Shown here: positions 51,439-61,444 of the stretch, one piece after another | Layout: the number at the start of each line of letters is the position of its first letter | Numbering within the stretch: position 1 is the first letter of the stretch | Source: Pedobacter punctiformis | Lineage (GTDB): Bacteria; Bacteroidota; Bacteroidia; Sphingobacteriales; Sphingobacteriaceae | Direction of reading: 5' to 3' | NCBI RefSeq assembly: GCF_027213715.1 | Contig: NZ_JAPWGM010000002.1 | Span: 310,001 to 374,000 of the forward strand | Length of the DNA stretch: 64,000 nt | Position numbers and translations under genes: made by a program | Notes under the pieces: generated by a model | Told to the model about the DNA's origin: nothing | The model's input: the letters and a program-made list of their open reading frames with translations, nothing else | Databases searched by the model: none

Positions 51439-54051
51439 CTAATTCTTGATCAGCCTTTGGATTTCATCCAGCTTTAGCAGCGCTTCTACCGGAGTTAACG
51501 CATTTACATCTAAATTATTGAGCGTATCACGGATTTTAATCAACACAGGATCATCTACTGCAAACATTTGCAATTGGTATGCCTGGTTCTGTACTTTTTT
51601 AATACTGTCTTTAATGCTCTGTCCTTCGGTCCTGTCTATTTCTAATTTCTTTAAAATTTCATTGGCCCGCTGAATCAGTTTTGTTGGCATACCCGCCATT
51701 TTTGCGACATGAATACCAAAACTATGTTCGCTACCTCCTGGAACTAACTTTCTTAAAAAGATCACTTTATTAGCCATTTCTTTTACTGATACATTAAAAT
51801 TCTTAATGCGGGGCATGGTGTTGGCCAACTCGTTTAATTCGTGGTAATGGGTAGCAAATAAGGTTTTAGGACGAGATGTTGGATGCTGGTGCAGAAACTC
51901 TGCAATAGCCCAGGCAATAGAAATCCCGTCGTAAGTACTGGTACCACGACCAATTTCGTCTAAAAGGATTAAACTGTCATCAGAAATGTTATTTAGAATA
52001 CTGGCCGTTTCATTCATCTCCACCATAAACGTACTTTCTCCTGATGAAATGTTATCCGAGGCGCCTACACGGGTGAAAATCTTATCCACCAATCCTACTT
52101 CAGCCTCTTTTGCAGGAACGAAACAACCCATTTGAGACATGAGTACAATAAGTGCAGTTTGCCTTAAAATAGCTGACTTACCTGCCATATTGGGACCGGT
52201 AATCATAATAATCTGCTGACTTTCAGTATCGAGGTAAACGTCGTTTGTAATGTACTCCTGCCCTACGGGTAACTGTTTTTCAATTACCGGGTGACGGCCG
52301 CCTTTAATATCCAGCACTTTAGTAGTGCTCATTTTTGGCTTGGAGTAATGATTTTTAACCGCAAGACTTGCAAAACACAGCAAGCAATCCAGTTGGGCAA
52401 TTAAAAATGAGTTGAGCTGGATGGGTTTAATGTATCCTGCAGTTTGATACATTAATTCGTTGTATAAACGAACTTCAATTTGCTGTATCTTTTCTTCGGC
52501 ACCTAAAATCTGATCTTCGTATTCTTTCAACTCGGGTGTAATGTAGCGTTCTGCATTAACCAAAGTTTGTTTACGAATCCAGCCTTCGGGGACTTTATCT
52601 TTATGGGTATGGGTTACTTCTAAATAATAACCGAATACATTGTTAAAAGCTATTTTTAAAGATGGTATTCCGGTTGCTTCTGCTTCACGTTTCTGAATCT
52701 GTACCAGATAATCTTTACCACCGAAAGCAATTTTGCGTAAACGGTCTAAATCTTCATCAATACCATCGGCAATTACATTTCCTTTAATGAGCAATGCCGG
52801 CGGATCAGCCTGTAATTCTCTTTCTATCTTTTCGCGAATGGCAATACAGGGGTTTAACTGATCGGCAAGTTTAATTAAAAAAGGATTTTTAGAGGCTGCA
52901 CCTAAGGTTTTAACAGCTTCGATATGCGTTAAAGCCCTTTTAAGCTGCATCAATTCTCTCGGGCCAACACGCTGTAAACCAACCTTGGAAATTAATCTTT
53001 CTAAATCACCAATTTGTTTAATATGCGTTAAAAACTCCTGCTGAAGTTCATCGTGTTTCACAAAAAAATCGACCATTCCTAAACGCTCTTCAATTGGTTT
53101 AAGCTCCTTTAAAGGCATTATGATCCACTTTTGAAGCAAACGGGCCCCCATGGGTGTACAGGTTTGATCTAAAATATCGAATAGGGTAACGGCATTATCA
53201 TTGGCAGAGTTAACCAATTCCAGGTTGCGGATGGTAAAACGATCCAGCCACATGTATTTGTCTTCTTCTATCCTGCTTATCGACGTAATGTGTTGCAAAT
53301 TACGGTGTTCGGTTTCGCCTAAATAGTGTAAAATTACACCGGCAGCAACAATGCCACTTTGCAAACGATCTATACCGAAGCCTTTTAAGGAGGTTACTTC
53401 AAAATGTTTGGTTAAGGTTTCATTACCATAATCAGCAGTAAAAGGCCATTCATCCAAACCAAAAGTATAAAAACGATCTCCAAATTGTTCGGTAAATACC
53501 TGACGTTTAGATTTCTGAAAAATAACTTCCGAAGGTTTAAAGCCTTGCAAAAGCTTATCTATATAATCACTGTTGCCTTGTGCAATTAAAAATTCACCGG
53601 TTGAAATGTCTAAAAAGGAAACACCAATTTGCGTTTTATCAAAGTAAACGGCGGCTAAATAGTTATTTGATTTTTGATTAACAATATTATCGCCATAGGC
53701 TACGCCCGGCGTTACCAATTCGGTTACGCCCCGTTTTACAATGGTTTTGGTGGTTTTTGGATCTTCCAGCTGATCGCAGATGGCAACCCTTTGTCCGGCT
53801 CTAACCAGCTTGGATAAATAGTTATCTAATGAATGGTGTGGAAAGCCTGCCAGTTCTAAAGCACCCCCATTTGGGCCTGTTCCTCTGCGGGTTAATACAA
53901 TGCCTAAAATCTGAGCTGTTTTAACGGCATCTTCGCCAAAGGTTTCATAAAAATCGCCTACTCTAAATAATAATAATGCACCGGGATACTTTGCTTTAAT
54001 GGCATTGTATTGTTGCATTAATGGGGTTTCTTTATTCGTGTCTTTAGCCAA
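51439..54051 (-). CDS. mutS: DNA mismatch repair protein MutS
   Basis: It recognises base mismatches and small loops, and recruits MutL. All domains are present: the N-terminal mismatch-binding segment with [12 protein letters not shown] (the Phe-x-Glu motif), connector, core lever, clamp and ATPase. The Walker A is GPNMAGKSA (about 617-625), followed by [18 protein letters not shown] (Walker B) and the signature [14 protein letters not shown]. In Walker A the usual Ser-Thr after GK is Ser-Ala, which other Bacteroidota MutS proteins also show as I recall. At 870 residues it is normal. It appears to be transcribed alone. Confidence 0.97.
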   Translation of the reverse strand: MAKDTNKETPLMQQYNAIKAKYPGALLLFRVGDFYETFGEDAVKTAQILGIVLTRRGTGPNGGALELAGFPHHSLDNYLSKLVRAGQRVAICDQLEDPKTTKTIVKRGVTELVTPGVAYGDNIVNQKSNNYLAAVYFDKTQIGVSFLDISTGEFLIAQGNSDYIDKLLQGFKPSEVIFQKSKRQVFTEQFGDRFYTFGLDEWPFTADYGNETLTKHFEVTSLKGFGIDRLQSGIVAAGVILHYLGETEHRNLQHITSISRIEEDKYMWLDRFTIRNLELVNSANDNAVTLFDILDQTCTPMGARLLQKWIIMPLKELKPIEERLGMVDFFVKHDELQQEFLTHIKQIGDLERLISKVGLQRVGPRELMQLKRALTHIEAVKTLGAASKNPFLIKLADQLNPCIAIREKIERELQADPPALLIKGNVIADGIDEDLDRLRKIAFGGKDYLVQIQKREAEATGIPSLKIAFNNVFGYYLEVTHTHKDKVPEGWIRKQTLVNAERYITPELKEYEDQILGAEEKIQQIEVRLYNELMYQTAGYIKPIQLNSFLIAQLDCLLCFASLAVKNHYSKPKMSTTKVLDIKGGRHPVIEKQLPVGQEYITNDVYLDTESQQIIMITGPNMAGKSAILRQTALIVLMSQMGCFVPAKEAEVGLVDKIFTRVGASDNISSGESTFMVEMNETASILNNISDDSLILLDEIGRGTSTYDGISIAWAIAEFLHQHPTSRPKTLFATHYHELNELANTMPRIKNFNVSVKEMANKVIFLRKLVPGGSEHSFGIHVAKMAGMPTKLIQRANEILKKLEIDRTEGQSIKDSIKKVQNQAYQLQMFAVDDPVLIKIRDTLNNLDVNALTPVEALLKLDEIQRLIKN

Positions 54052-54215
54052 AACTGAAATTAATTTACAAAAGCCATAAAGATAGCAGGTTTAACGGTTG
54101 TATAAAGATTTTGTTGAAAAGTTAAAAGATTGTGGAGGAATAAAAGAGAGAATTCATATCTGAATATGAACAACCAAATTCTAATTAAACTTATTTACTT
54201 AATGTTGCCTGTTTA

Positions 54216-54617
54216 CTAAATGGCAGCAAAAATTGTATTTGCATCAGCCGTGTTAGCAGTTAAACGGGCTACATGATTTGTGGCCAGTGTTTTAAGAAAT
54301 AATGGAGGCCCTGAATATTTAGCAATTTCTTTTGGAGGTTTAACCAGCTTGTTATTACAGGCGCATATTAGAGTATCTACTTTTAAGCCGCTATAGTACC
54401 TTATTGCCTCTATTAATGCCCCAGAGTAATCGCCCATAGTGTAAAAAGCAACTTGTTGACCTTTGTACGTAACTATAACTGAAAAATCATTAGAATTGGC
54501 TCCTAATTGTGTTTTAATACCTGGTACTACACCTGTTTTAATAAGCATGTCGTAAACGATATTTAATGTGGTGGTTTTTCCTTTACCGGAATCACCGTAG
54601 AGCGTTAGGATTTTCAT
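54216..54617 (-). CDS. Small P-loop ATP-binding protein of unknown role
   Basis: A 133-residue protein beginning MKILTLYGDSGKGKTTTLN, so Walker A is GDSGKGKT (8-15). A beta-strand with two acidic/polar residues, KVDTLICAC, is a possible Walker B analogue. The compact size resembles the nucleotide-binding half of a small ATPase or a dephospho-CoA-kinase-like fold. I recognise no named family. The start is the first ATG, and no signal is seen. The next gene upstream on the same strand (54682-55125) is 64 bp away and may be in the same transcript. Confidence 0.6.
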   Translation of the reverse strand: MKILTLYGDSGKGKTTTLNIVYDMLIKTGVVPGIKTQLGANSNDFSVIVTYKGQQVAFYTMGDYSGALIEAIRYYSGLKVDTLICACNNKLVKPPKEIAKYSGPPLFLKTLATNHVARLTANTADANTIFAAI

Positions 54618-54681
54618 GTTTTATTGTAGTTAGAGTTATTAGTTTTGGATTGCTCAGAACAATAACTAATTAAAAAATTAT

Positions 54682-55125
54682 TTAATTGAGGTCAAATACG
54701 GTGCCCTCGTTCCATTTCCCATTGATAAAAGCTCCCTTATACTGACATTCAGGTCCTTTTTTTTCATTGATAACTACTGAATGATGTCTGAAACCATAAA
54801 TTTTATATACTTTTTTATTGTAAACAAGTTTTATCGTATCCTGAACGGAAAAGCTACCCTCATATTTAAATTCATTAACCTCTTGAGTATCATACAGTAT
54901 TTTGTTTAGTATTATTTTACCTTTATTATCTTTTAGCTGTACGTCGATCTGATTTGAGTTTTCTGTTTGTTTCACTGCGAACGTTAAGAATGTGTGGATA
55001 TTCGGATTTTTTTCGCATGCTGTTTGAAACTGATCATCCTTACTTTTCTGGTCAATGTAGCCATATCCCATATATCCCAATATGGCAAGCACTATAAGTA
55101 TTATGAAAAAAGGGGTCTTATTCAT
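54682..55125 (-). CDS. Membrane-anchored protein of unknown function
   Basis: A 147-residue protein with one N-terminal membrane helix (about 5-22: FFIILIVLAILGYMGYGYI) and a periplasmic part with only two cysteines (CEKNPN and GPECQY), which could form a disulfide. Alternating residues suggest beta strands (NQIDVQLKDNKGKIILNKILYDTQEV). No family is recognised. The gene is preceded by 170 bp with nothing visible. Confidence 0.55.
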   Translation of the reverse strand: MNKTPFFIILIVLAILGYMGYGYIDQKSKDDQFQTACEKNPNIHTFLTFAVKQTENSNQIDVQLKDNKGKIILNKILYDTQEVNEFKYEGSFSVQDTIKLVYNKKVYKIYGFRHHSVVINEKKGPECQYKGAFINGKWNEGTVFDLN

Positions 55126-55295
55126 ATTATTTACAAATTGGATATCACTGGTATTTTAGATTAAAGTATAATTTATTTAATATTTTTTCCTTAAGGTACC
55201 CCCTTCACTGATGCGTGTATATCACCTCTACACCAATCATAAAAATCAAATTGACAGTTTGAAAAAATAATAAGTTCTGTGGATAAATATAGATA

Positions 55296-56021
55296 TTACA
55301 ATTGGGCAATATAACTTAAAAACAATTCCATTGCTTTTTTTCTGTCTGTTGTAACTTCAAATTGTAGTTTATGGTACAGGTAATCATCTAAATCGAAGTT
55401 CGGGTTTTGCGGCAGTCCAGCCAGCACTTCTTTGCGATGGTCTAAGCCAAATTTTAGGGCTGTATTAAATTCATCTTTAAAAGCTTGAGGAATATCTTTA
55501 TTGGCTACCCATGCGGCGTACATAAAAGGCAATCCGGTAAAATTTTTCCATTCTTCGCCCATATCGTACACGTAAGCATAATCGCCCTTTTTGCCGAAGG
55601 TTCTATCACCAATTAAAACAATTGCATCACTTTTAGCCGTTTGATCGGTTGTGAATTCAACATCCAGTTTCCAGAAGAACTTAAGCAGTACTTTAGCCAG
55701 GTTATTTGAAGTGCGTGAATGTAAATCTAATTTCAGAGTTTTGATTTCATTAACGGGCACATCGCTAAAAATAAACACGGAGTTTACGGCACCATCACTG
55801 CCAATACAATAATTAGCTACAATATTGGCATTGGGTACCAAAGGAATTGCGGCTACAGGCATTAAACCAATATCTACCTGACCGTTAATTATTTTAGCGG
55901 CACAATCTGAAGGAATATCTAAGCTTAAATCTATTTTATTAATGATATCAGAATGTTCTATTCCGTAAATAAATGCTTTGGTGTTGGTGTAATTAACTGC
56001 CGAAATTTTAATCTTATTCAA
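55296..56021 (-). CDS. mqnA: Chorismate dehydratase (MqnA), futalosine pathway
   Basis: It removes water from chorismate to give 3-enolpyruvylbenzoate, the first step of the futalosine menaquinone pathway. The protein has the periplasmic-binding-like fold of the family: ISAVNYTNTKAFIYGIEHS, then GQVDIGLMPVAAIPLVPNANIVANYCIGSDGAVNSVFIFS (around 50-88) and LDLHSRTSNNLAKVLLKFF, with LIGDRTF and YDMGEEWKNFTGLPFMYAAWV. At 241 residues it has the short Bacteroidota form. It is encoded downstream of mqnE with a histidine-phosphatase gene between. Confidence 0.93.
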   Translation of the reverse strand: MNKIKISAVNYTNTKAFIYGIEHSDIINKIDLSLDIPSDCAAKIINGQVDIGLMPVAAIPLVPNANIVANYCIGSDGAVNSVFIFSDVPVNEIKTLKLDLHSRTSNNLAKVLLKFFWKLDVEFTTDQTAKSDAIVLIGDRTFGKKGDYAYVYDMGEEWKNFTGLPFMYAAWVANKDIPQAFKDEFNTALKFGLDHRKEVLAGLPQNPNFDLDDYLYHKLQFEVTTDRKKAMELFLSYIAQL

Positions 56022-56066
56022 GGTGTTGTGTGTTTAATAATATCTGTTTCCAGATGAAGCAATTTC

Positions 56067-56693
56067 TTATTGTGCGTTTTGCAACTGATCTAAATGTACT
56101 GCACTATTAAAATCAATAATATCAAATTTTCCATTTTCATAACCTAGTTTATATAAAACCGTATTTTGATGTGGAAATTCAGTCATTTCGCTTAATGGTT
56201 TGCCGGTAAGCAGGCAAAGAAAAACCCGCATCGCCCTGCCATGCATACAAAGTAACACGGTTTGCTCCTGCGGTCTCGAAGCCAATAGCTGCATGGGTTC
56301 TTTTAACCGTTCATATACATCCTGCACACTTTCTCCACCTTCAAAATGAGCGGTATAATTGCCATCCTGCCAACATTGCAACATTTCTCTAAATGCGTCG
56401 CGGGCATCTTCAGTATTCGCTTTACCCTCCCAAATGCCCCAGGCAAGCTCATCCAAACCGGATAACTGTTCCCAGGGTAAACCAGCATCTATAAATTTTT
56501 GTACCGTTTGATGGGTACGTTTAAGCGTAGAGGTATAAATTTTATCGAAAGAAATGTTTTTATAGGTTTGATAAAATGCCTCCGCCTGTGCCCTGCCCAA
56601 ATCATTTAAATCTGAGTTAATGCCTCTGCCCTGTACAATGCCTTGTCTGTTCAATTCGGTTTCGCCGTGACGGATGATGTATATTTCTTTCAT
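56067..56693 (-). CDS. Histidine-phosphatase-superfamily protein
   Basis: A 208-residue phosphatase/mutase with the RHG motif YIIRHGETELNRQGIVQG (R8-H9-G10). The second catalytic residues are in DELAWGIWEGKANTED and LLCMHGRAMRVFL. This is the alpha-ribazole-phosphatase/phosphoglycerate-mutase-like branch 1. The substrate is not evident. It sits between mqnA and mqnE on the same strand, so it may be cotranscribed with them. Whether it serves the menaquinone pathway is an open question. Confidence 0.88.
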   Translation of the reverse strand: MKEIYIIRHGETELNRQGIVQGRGINSDLNDLGRAQAEAFYQTYKNISFDKIYTSTLKRTHQTVQKFIDAGLPWEQLSGLDELAWGIWEGKANTEDARDAFREMLQCWQDGNYTAHFEGGESVQDVYERLKEPMQLLASRPQEQTVLLCMHGRAMRVFLCLLTGKPLSEMTEFPHQNTVLYKLGYENGKFDIIDFNSAVHLDQLQNAQ

Positions 56694-56796
56694 TAGATGT
56701 AGTCAGGATGAGCTTGCCAAAGGTAATTTATGCGTAAATATTAAAAGATGACCTTCGGCAGGCTCAGATTGACTTTAATCTTTAAATAATTTTGAA

Positions 56797-57990
56797 TTAA
56801 TTAATAACGGGTAATTTATAGTACTGTGGCTTTTTTTCTTCTTCAAAAACAACGTTTTCAAAGTCGGTAACCACATTGTAAAGCGTATCGCGTTCTACCG
56901 CTTTCCGTCCTACCTGCTTAATTAAATTAACCAATTCTTGTGTACTCATGGCTGGTGTTTGCTCTTCGGCTCCTGCCATTGAATAAATTTTAGTAGTATC
57001 ATCTAAGGTACCATCTATATCATCCACTCCGTAATTAAGCGATAACTGTGCGGTTTCGCGACTAATCATCGCCCAATAAGCTTTAATGTGGTCGAAATTA
57101 TCCATATAAATACGGGCAATGGCATAATTCCTTAAATCTTCGATCACAGAAGATTCGGGTACATTAGACATTTGGTTGTGCTGATTTCTAAATTTTAAAG
57201 GAATAAAAGTTTGAAAACCACTTGTTCTGTCTTGTAATTCACGCAGTTTTTCCATATGATCCACACGATGCCAGAATTTTTCTATATGGCCATAAAGCAT
57301 GGTTGCATTACTTCTCATACCGAGTTTATGCCATTCTTCGTGTATAGCCAGCCATTGTTCGCCGGTACATTTATCTTTGGCAATTAAATCCCTTACTTCA
57401 GGATGAAAAATTTCTGCTCCACCACCAGGCATAGATTCCAGTCCGGCTTCTTTCATCAGTTTCATTCCGGTGGCATAATCTATTTTGGCCTTTTTAAATA
57501 TATAATGATATTCTACAGGGGTTAAAGCTTTAACATGCAATTCTGGCCGATGCTGTTTAATTGCGGTAAATAAGGCCGAATAAAAGGCCACATCGTACTG
57601 GGGCAGTACACCACCTACAATGTGCACTTCGGTTACGGGCTCATTATCGTATTTTTTAACAATATCAAGCATCTGATCCATTGTTAATGCCCATCCCTCT
57701 TCTTTTTGCTTGATAAGTTTAGAATAAGAACAGAATTTACAATCGTAAACACAAAGATTGGTTGGCTCTAAATGGAAGTTACGGTTAAAGTAAGTGGTAT
57801 CGCCATGTTTTTTCTCTCTGATAAAGTTAGCCAGAATACCCAGGTAACCTAATTCGGCATGTTCGTACAGGTAAACACCCTCATCAAAGGTAATGCGTGC
57901 TCCGTGAAGAACTTTGTATGCTATGTTTTGTAGTTCAGTTGATAATTTTGTATCAGCTAATATTTTTTCAACCTGCTCAGTTGTATTCAT
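56797..57990 (-). CDS. mqnE: Aminofutalosine synthase (MqnE), radical SAM enzyme
   Basis: It joins 3-enolpyruvylbenzoate to adenosine by radical SAM chemistry, the second futalosine step. The 4Fe-4S motif is CVYDCKFCSYS (C80, C84, C87), and EVHIVGGVLPQYDVAFYSAL and GGGAEIFHPEVRDLIAKDKCTG are characteristic of MqnE. I set the start at the ATG at 57990 (MNTTEQ), not at 58041. A TATTTTTG promoter box lies between the two, at 58008-58015, so a message starting there could not contain the upstream ATG, and 397 residues is the usual length. Confidence 0.93.
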   Translation of the reverse strand: MNTTEQVEKILADTKLSTELQNIAYKVLHGARITFDEGVYLYEHAELGYLGILANFIREKKHGDTTYFNRNFHLEPTNLCVYDCKFCSYSKLIKQKEEGWALTMDQMLDIVKKYDNEPVTEVHIVGGVLPQYDVAFYSALFTAIKQHRPELHVKALTPVEYHYIFKKAKIDYATGMKLMKEAGLESMPGGGAEIFHPEVRDLIAKDKCTGEQWLAIHEEWHKLGMRSNATMLYGHIEKFWHRVDHMEKLRELQDRTSGFQTFIPLKFRNQHNQMSNVPESSVIEDLRNYAIARIYMDNFDHIKAYWAMISRETAQLSLNYGVDDIDGTLDDTTKIYSMAGAEEQTPAMSTQELVNLIKQVGRKAVERDTLYNVVTDFENVVFEEEKKPQYYKLPVIN

Positions 57991-58007
57991 TCCTGATTTA
58001 TTTTGAA

Positions 58008-58015
58008 CAAAAATA
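58008..58015 (-). promoter_or_regulatory. Bacteroidota-type -7 box (TATTTTTG) before mqnE
   Basis: The minus strand reads TATTTTTG, matching TAnnTTTG. It would start transcription near 58000, leaving a leader of about 10 nt before the ATG at 57990. It supports the shorter mqnE start. A T-rich TTTTC stands where the -33 element is expected. Confidence 0.45.
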
Positions 58016-58146
58016 CAATATTGAGGGGATTTGAAAATCATTTTCTTGTAACAAACGACATTTAGTGCAGTTTAATTGCTGCAATACTATTTAACCACAG
58101 GAAGGTAGAAAACGTTTCTGTGGCAAACAAATCAAATACTATTAAC

Positions 58147-58174
58147 AAAAAAAGCACCTCTTTTCAGAAGTGCC
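58147..58174 (-). terminator. Rho-independent terminator
   Basis: On the minus strand GGCACTTC-TGAAAA-GAGGTGC is followed by TTTTTTTG, just after the lipocalin-like gene. Confidence 0.8.
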
Positions 58175-58203
58175 TTTAATATTATGTTTTTCACAGGTAT
58201 TTA

Positions 58204-58698
58204 TTAATTTGTTTGCGGCGCAAATGTTAAAACAATATTTGCAGTTTTTCCACCAAACTCAATAGGCGATTTTAAAACCATATTGGTGCTTGATAAATCA
58301 CTTAAAACTAAACGATAACCTTCTGTTACGTTTTTAGCTTTATCGCCTTCGTATATTTTTTTGAACTGAAAAGTTTGATCTTTAGGTGCTGCAGACCAGA
58401 AAATAGTTTGCATTACCGAACCACAAGTACTTGATGCCGGTAAAGTATAAGAGCCATTACCACTATTGGTTAAGTGCCAGGTACTGCCCTGAAAACATTT
58501 ATATGATTTTTCGCCGAATAAACCCTGAACTGCGCCATCAGGTAAACCTTCCAGTGTTACGTTGGTTACTACCCAGTCGCGAACTACTGTACCTCTGCTA
58601 CCTGTTACACCAGCAGTTACTCTTTTTGCAGTATTGCAGCTTTGTAACATTACTAATGTAGAACATGCTATTGCAATAGCTATAAATAATCTTTTCAT
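58204..58698 (-). CDS. Lipocalin-like lipoprotein
   Basis: I set the start at the ATG at 58698 (MKRLFIAIAIACSTLVMLQSC), which gives a proper lipoprotein signal (Cys 21) and 164 residues. A start further upstream (58758) would bury that signal. The mature part looks like a small beta-barrel of the lipocalin type: WHLTNSGNGSYTLPAS, then FQFKKIYEGDKAKNVTEGYRLVLSDLSSTNMVLKSP. Two cysteines (near YKCFQG and SSTCGS) may pair. The ligand is unknown. It is divergent from the next gene, with about 120 bp between. Confidence 0.7.
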   Translation of the reverse strand: MKRLFIAIAIACSTLVMLQSCNTAKRVTAGVTGSRGTVVRDWVVTNVTLEGLPDGAVQGLFGEKSYKCFQGSTWHLTNSGNGSYTLPASSTCGSVMQTIFWSAAPKDQTFQFKKIYEGDKAKNVTEGYRLVLSDLSSTNMVLKSPIEFGGKTANIVLTFAPQTN

Positions 58699-58820
58699 GT
58701 TGTTTAATTTTATTTTCGTCAAACTAAACACATAAATCCTGCCAAAACAAATGGACAAATAAAATTTACCATCAAATTATTAAATTGCAGCCCTAAACTT
58801 TTCCCCTAAATTAAATAACG

Positions 58821-59936
58821 ATGAAACCCGAAACCCTTGCTATACACGCTTCTAATCTGGTTAAAAGTGCAACCGGAGATGTAACGCTTCCAATAAGTTT
58901 ATCTACAACTTTTTTTCGGGATGAGGATGGTGCATATCCTGGCGGACACATGTATAGCAGAGTAAGCAATCCAAATCGTTCTGCTTTAGAAAACACTATT
59001 GCTCAATTGGAGTTTGGCGAAGATGCTGCTGCTTTCTCTTCAGGCAATACTGCAGGTATGGCACTTTTTCAATCGCTTAAACCTGGCAGCCATATTATTG
59101 CACCAGATGATATGTATTGGGGCTTTAAAAAACAATTGCTTAGTATTTTTGCAGATATCTTAGAATTTGATTTTATCGATCAAACTGATTTAAAACTGGT
59201 ACAGGCTTCTATAAAACCAAACACCAAATTAATATGGGTTGAAACACCTTCTAATCCATTATTAAAGGTTACCGATATTGAGGCTATTGCTAAAATTGCC
59301 AAAGCTGCTCAAATTACTTTTGCTTGCGACAGTACTTTTGCTTCGCCTATTTTACAAAACCCTATTCTTTTGGGTGCTGATATTGTAATGCACAGCAGCA
59401 CTAAATATTTAGGCGGCCATAGCGATATTTTAGGTGGTGTTTTAATTACGGCCAAAAAAGATGCACTTTGGGAAGTGATTAAAAATGTACAACAAATTGG
59501 TGGTGCTGTGCCTTCACCTTTTGATTGTTTTTTACTGACCCGTAGCATTAAAACTTTGGCTTACAGAATGAAAGGTCATTGCGAAAATGGCAAGAAACTG
59601 GCTGAATTTCTTAAAAATCATGCTCAGGTTGTTGATGTTTACTATCCGGGTTTAAGCAGTCACCCACAACATGATATAGCTAAAAAACAAATGAAAGATT
59701 TTGGCGGCATGCTTTCTTTTTTAGTTAAAGGTGATGGTAAAATGGCTAAAAAGGTGGTAAATAAGGTAAAATTATTTGCACAGGCAACCAGTTTAGGTGG
59801 TGTAGAGAGTTTAATTGAGCATCGTGCATCTGTTGAAGGTCCTGATACTAAGACACCAAAAACATTGATCCGGGTTTCAGCCGGACTGGAGCATATTGAT
59901 GATTTAATTGCAGATCTGGAACAGGCTTTGGGGTAA
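58821..59936 (+). CDS. PLP-dependent cystathionine synthase/lyase-type enzyme
   Basis: A 371-residue enzyme of the Cys/Met-metabolism PLP family (cystathionine gamma-synthase, beta-lyase or gamma-lyase). PLP lysine K195 is in MHSSTKYLGGHSDILGG, and WVETPSNPLLKVTDIEAIAKIAKAA with ACDSTFASPI supplies the cofactor aspartate. The C-terminal LGGVESLIEHRASVE and GLEHIDDLIADLEQAL are typical. The reaction cannot be fixed from sequence. It lies 2 kb before the SAM-riboswitch-controlled metY-metX, so a role in sulfur amino-acid exchange is likely. No riboswitch is seen before it. Confidence 0.9.
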   Translation: MKPETLAIHASNLVKSATGDVTLPISLSTTFFRDEDGAYPGGHMYSRVSNPNRSALENTIAQLEFGEDAAAFSSGNTAGMALFQSLKPGSHIIAPDDMYWGFKKQLLSIFADILEFDFIDQTDLKLVQASIKPNTKLIWVETPSNPLLKVTDIEAIAKIAKAAQITFACDSTFASPILQNPILLGADIVMHSSTKYLGGHSDILGGVLITAKKDALWEVIKNVQQIGGAVPSPFDCFLLTRSIKTLAYRMKGHCENGKKLAEFLKNHAQVVDVYYPGLSSHPQHDIAKKQMKDFGGMLSFLVKGDGKMAKKVVNKVKLFAQATSLGGVESLIEHRASVEGPDTKTPKTLIRVSAGLEHIDDLIADLEQALG

Positions 59937-60024
59937 ATCATTACTTCAGGATGCCTGGTTTAGCTGGAGAGATGCAAAATGCTTTAAAGATTTGGAAATG
60001 AAAGGCCTGTGATACTTAGCTAAC

Positions 60025-60215
60025 AGCAGCCCCGCTCCCGTTGCTGTACCGATGAAAAATCGGCACATCCACTCAGATCGGGTTTAGGTACCATGTTTTG
60101 TTCCCCACAATGACGGTCGTTTTAAGTTTCTCGTACTACCCTGCATTATTTAAACCTGATTGAAGCGGCATCCCCCGGCTTTTTTTTCGGGGATATAGCG
60201 AAAAGCGGGACTGCT
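60025..60215. ncRNA. Structured RNA, Flavo-1-like (tentative)
   Basis: AGCAGCCCCGCT (60025-60036) pairs with AGCGGGACTGCT (60204-60215) as a long closing stem, 12 positions with one mismatch. Inside it are a hairpin CCGAT-GAAAA-ATCGG (60049-60063) and an ATCCCC / GGGGAT hairpin flanked by GATTGAAGCGGC and AGCGAAAAGCGGG, a motif I associate with the Flavo-1 RNA class of Bacteroidota. The region has no reading frame. The strand transcribed is not certain. The class assignment is from memory and should be tested with the Flavo-1 covariance model. Confidence 0.55.
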
Positions 60216-60341
60216 TTAACAAAAGAATTACTGTACTGCCTTTACTTAAAAAAAGTAAAACTCTTAATACGATTTGTGATAGGCTCACATTAACAGACTA
60301 ATCTTTCAGTACAATTCTATAATCAGTACTGAATTTAAATG

Positions 60342-60367
60342 AGATTGCTTCGTGCCTCGCAATGACG
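60342..60367. repeat. Single copy of the dispersed 26-bp repeat
   Basis: AGATTGCTTCGTGCCTCGCA and the six bases that follow are the exact reverse complement of the left arm at 30283-30308. It is a lone arm here, with no inverted partner within 100 bp. TTCAGTAC and GTACTGAA (60306-60333) form a separate inverted repeat beside it. Confidence 0.8.
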
Positions 60368-60436
60368 ACTACTCGTAAGTATAGTCTTCGACAGGTTTAA
60401 AGTAATAACTATTTAATTATGCTATAAAACCGGATC

Positions 60437-61444
60437 TTATTTTGGAGAACAGATTGTAGTTAACTTCAATTTATAATCAGGATTTAATGGCTCATTAGTT
60501 TGCGCTAAACGTTGTGCACCCGTATTTGCGGGACAGGCAATATCGCCGGCTGCATCGTAAATAATTTTATTTCCGTTGGCCACCAATTCTTTAGGCACAT
60601 AAACCTGCACTTTGGTAACCGAATAACCGGAAGGAATATAACGAATATAGTAGCCATCAGGGTGCAATGTCCAGATGCCGCTTGGCACATCGTTTCGCGG
60701 GGCAGCCATACCTGCTACAATTGCATAGCTTTCCAACTCAGCATAGGTATAGTTTCCGGATGAAACCAGTTGGCGGATGTTATTTTCGGCTTCAAACACC
60801 GCCTGAATCCCTTGTGGCAACTGATCTTTAGCTTTTTGCATCACATCAAAAGGCAAAACGCCCAGTGCACCACCTTCCAATTGGGTTAATTGGGTTGGGG
60901 TTAACAATTTTATAGCGGTTAATTTAATGGTACCAGAGTAATCAGCAAATTTTGTTCTGGCAATAATGGTCCATAATAAAGCTTGTATATCATGTTGTTC
61001 TACTTCGGGATGCTTTTCGGCACTCTTTAAAATAGAAATCACTATTTGTTCTTTCGAACCTAAAACCGGTGCATACATATAACCATCTCCCTTTGATGGG
61101 GCGTAAGTTCCGGCCTTTAAACAATAACTCTTATTAGTCATTTCGTACAAACCCGCACAAAGTACAAAACCTCCGGTAGGTGCTTTTGGCAATAAATACA
61201 AGGGTTGTACTTTTTCAGAAGCCATAAAATCGGGCATTTTGGAACCATCACGGTTTACATCTTCAAAAGAAGTGGTTATAGCTGCCGGCTGCTTTAAAAA
61301 TTTATCTACACCAAGTGCTTTTGCGCCCTGTGCTGCACCTGCTTTTAGTAATTTATCTTTTAATGCACCAAACTGGGCATAAGCCTGACCGGAAATAGCC
61401 ATTAAAAGAAACAAAATAATAATGCCGTTATTTATTTTTTTCAT
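60437..61444 (-). CDS. Secreted protein of unknown function
   Basis: A 335-residue exported protein with a signal peptide (1-23, ending AYAQ). After FGALKDKLLKAGAAQGAKAL come an all-beta-like segment (FVLCAGLYEMTNKSYCLKAGTYAPSKG) and helices (DIQALLWTIIARTKF, TPTQLTQLEGG). The C-terminal region is beta-rich (GIWTLHPDGYYIRYIPSGYSVTKVQVYVP) and ends TTICSPK. No family is recognised. It is monocistronic, and divergent from the metY leader with about 220 bp between. Confidence 0.6.
   Translation of the reverse strand: MKKINNGIIILFLLMAISGQAYAQFGALKDKLLKAGAAQGAKALGVDKFLKQPAAITTSFEDVNRDGSKMPDFMASEKVQPLYLLPKAPTGGFVLCAGLYEMTNKSYCLKAGTYAPSKGDGYMYAPVLGSKEQIVISILKSAEKHPEVEQHDIQALLWTIIARTKFADYSGTIKLTAIKLLTPTQLTQLEGGALGVLPFDVMQKAKDQLPQGIQAVFEAENNIRQLVSSGNYTYAELESYAIVAGMAAPRNDVPSGIWTLHPDGYYIRYIPSGYSVTKVQVYVPKELVANGNKIIYDAAGDIACPANTGAQRLAQTNEPLNPDYKLKLTTICSPK

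Noticed and set aside
57991..58041. Upstream ATG for mqnE giving 17 more residues
   Set aside because: A promoter-like TATTTTTG lies between it and the chosen ATG, and homologues known to me start near MNTTEQ.
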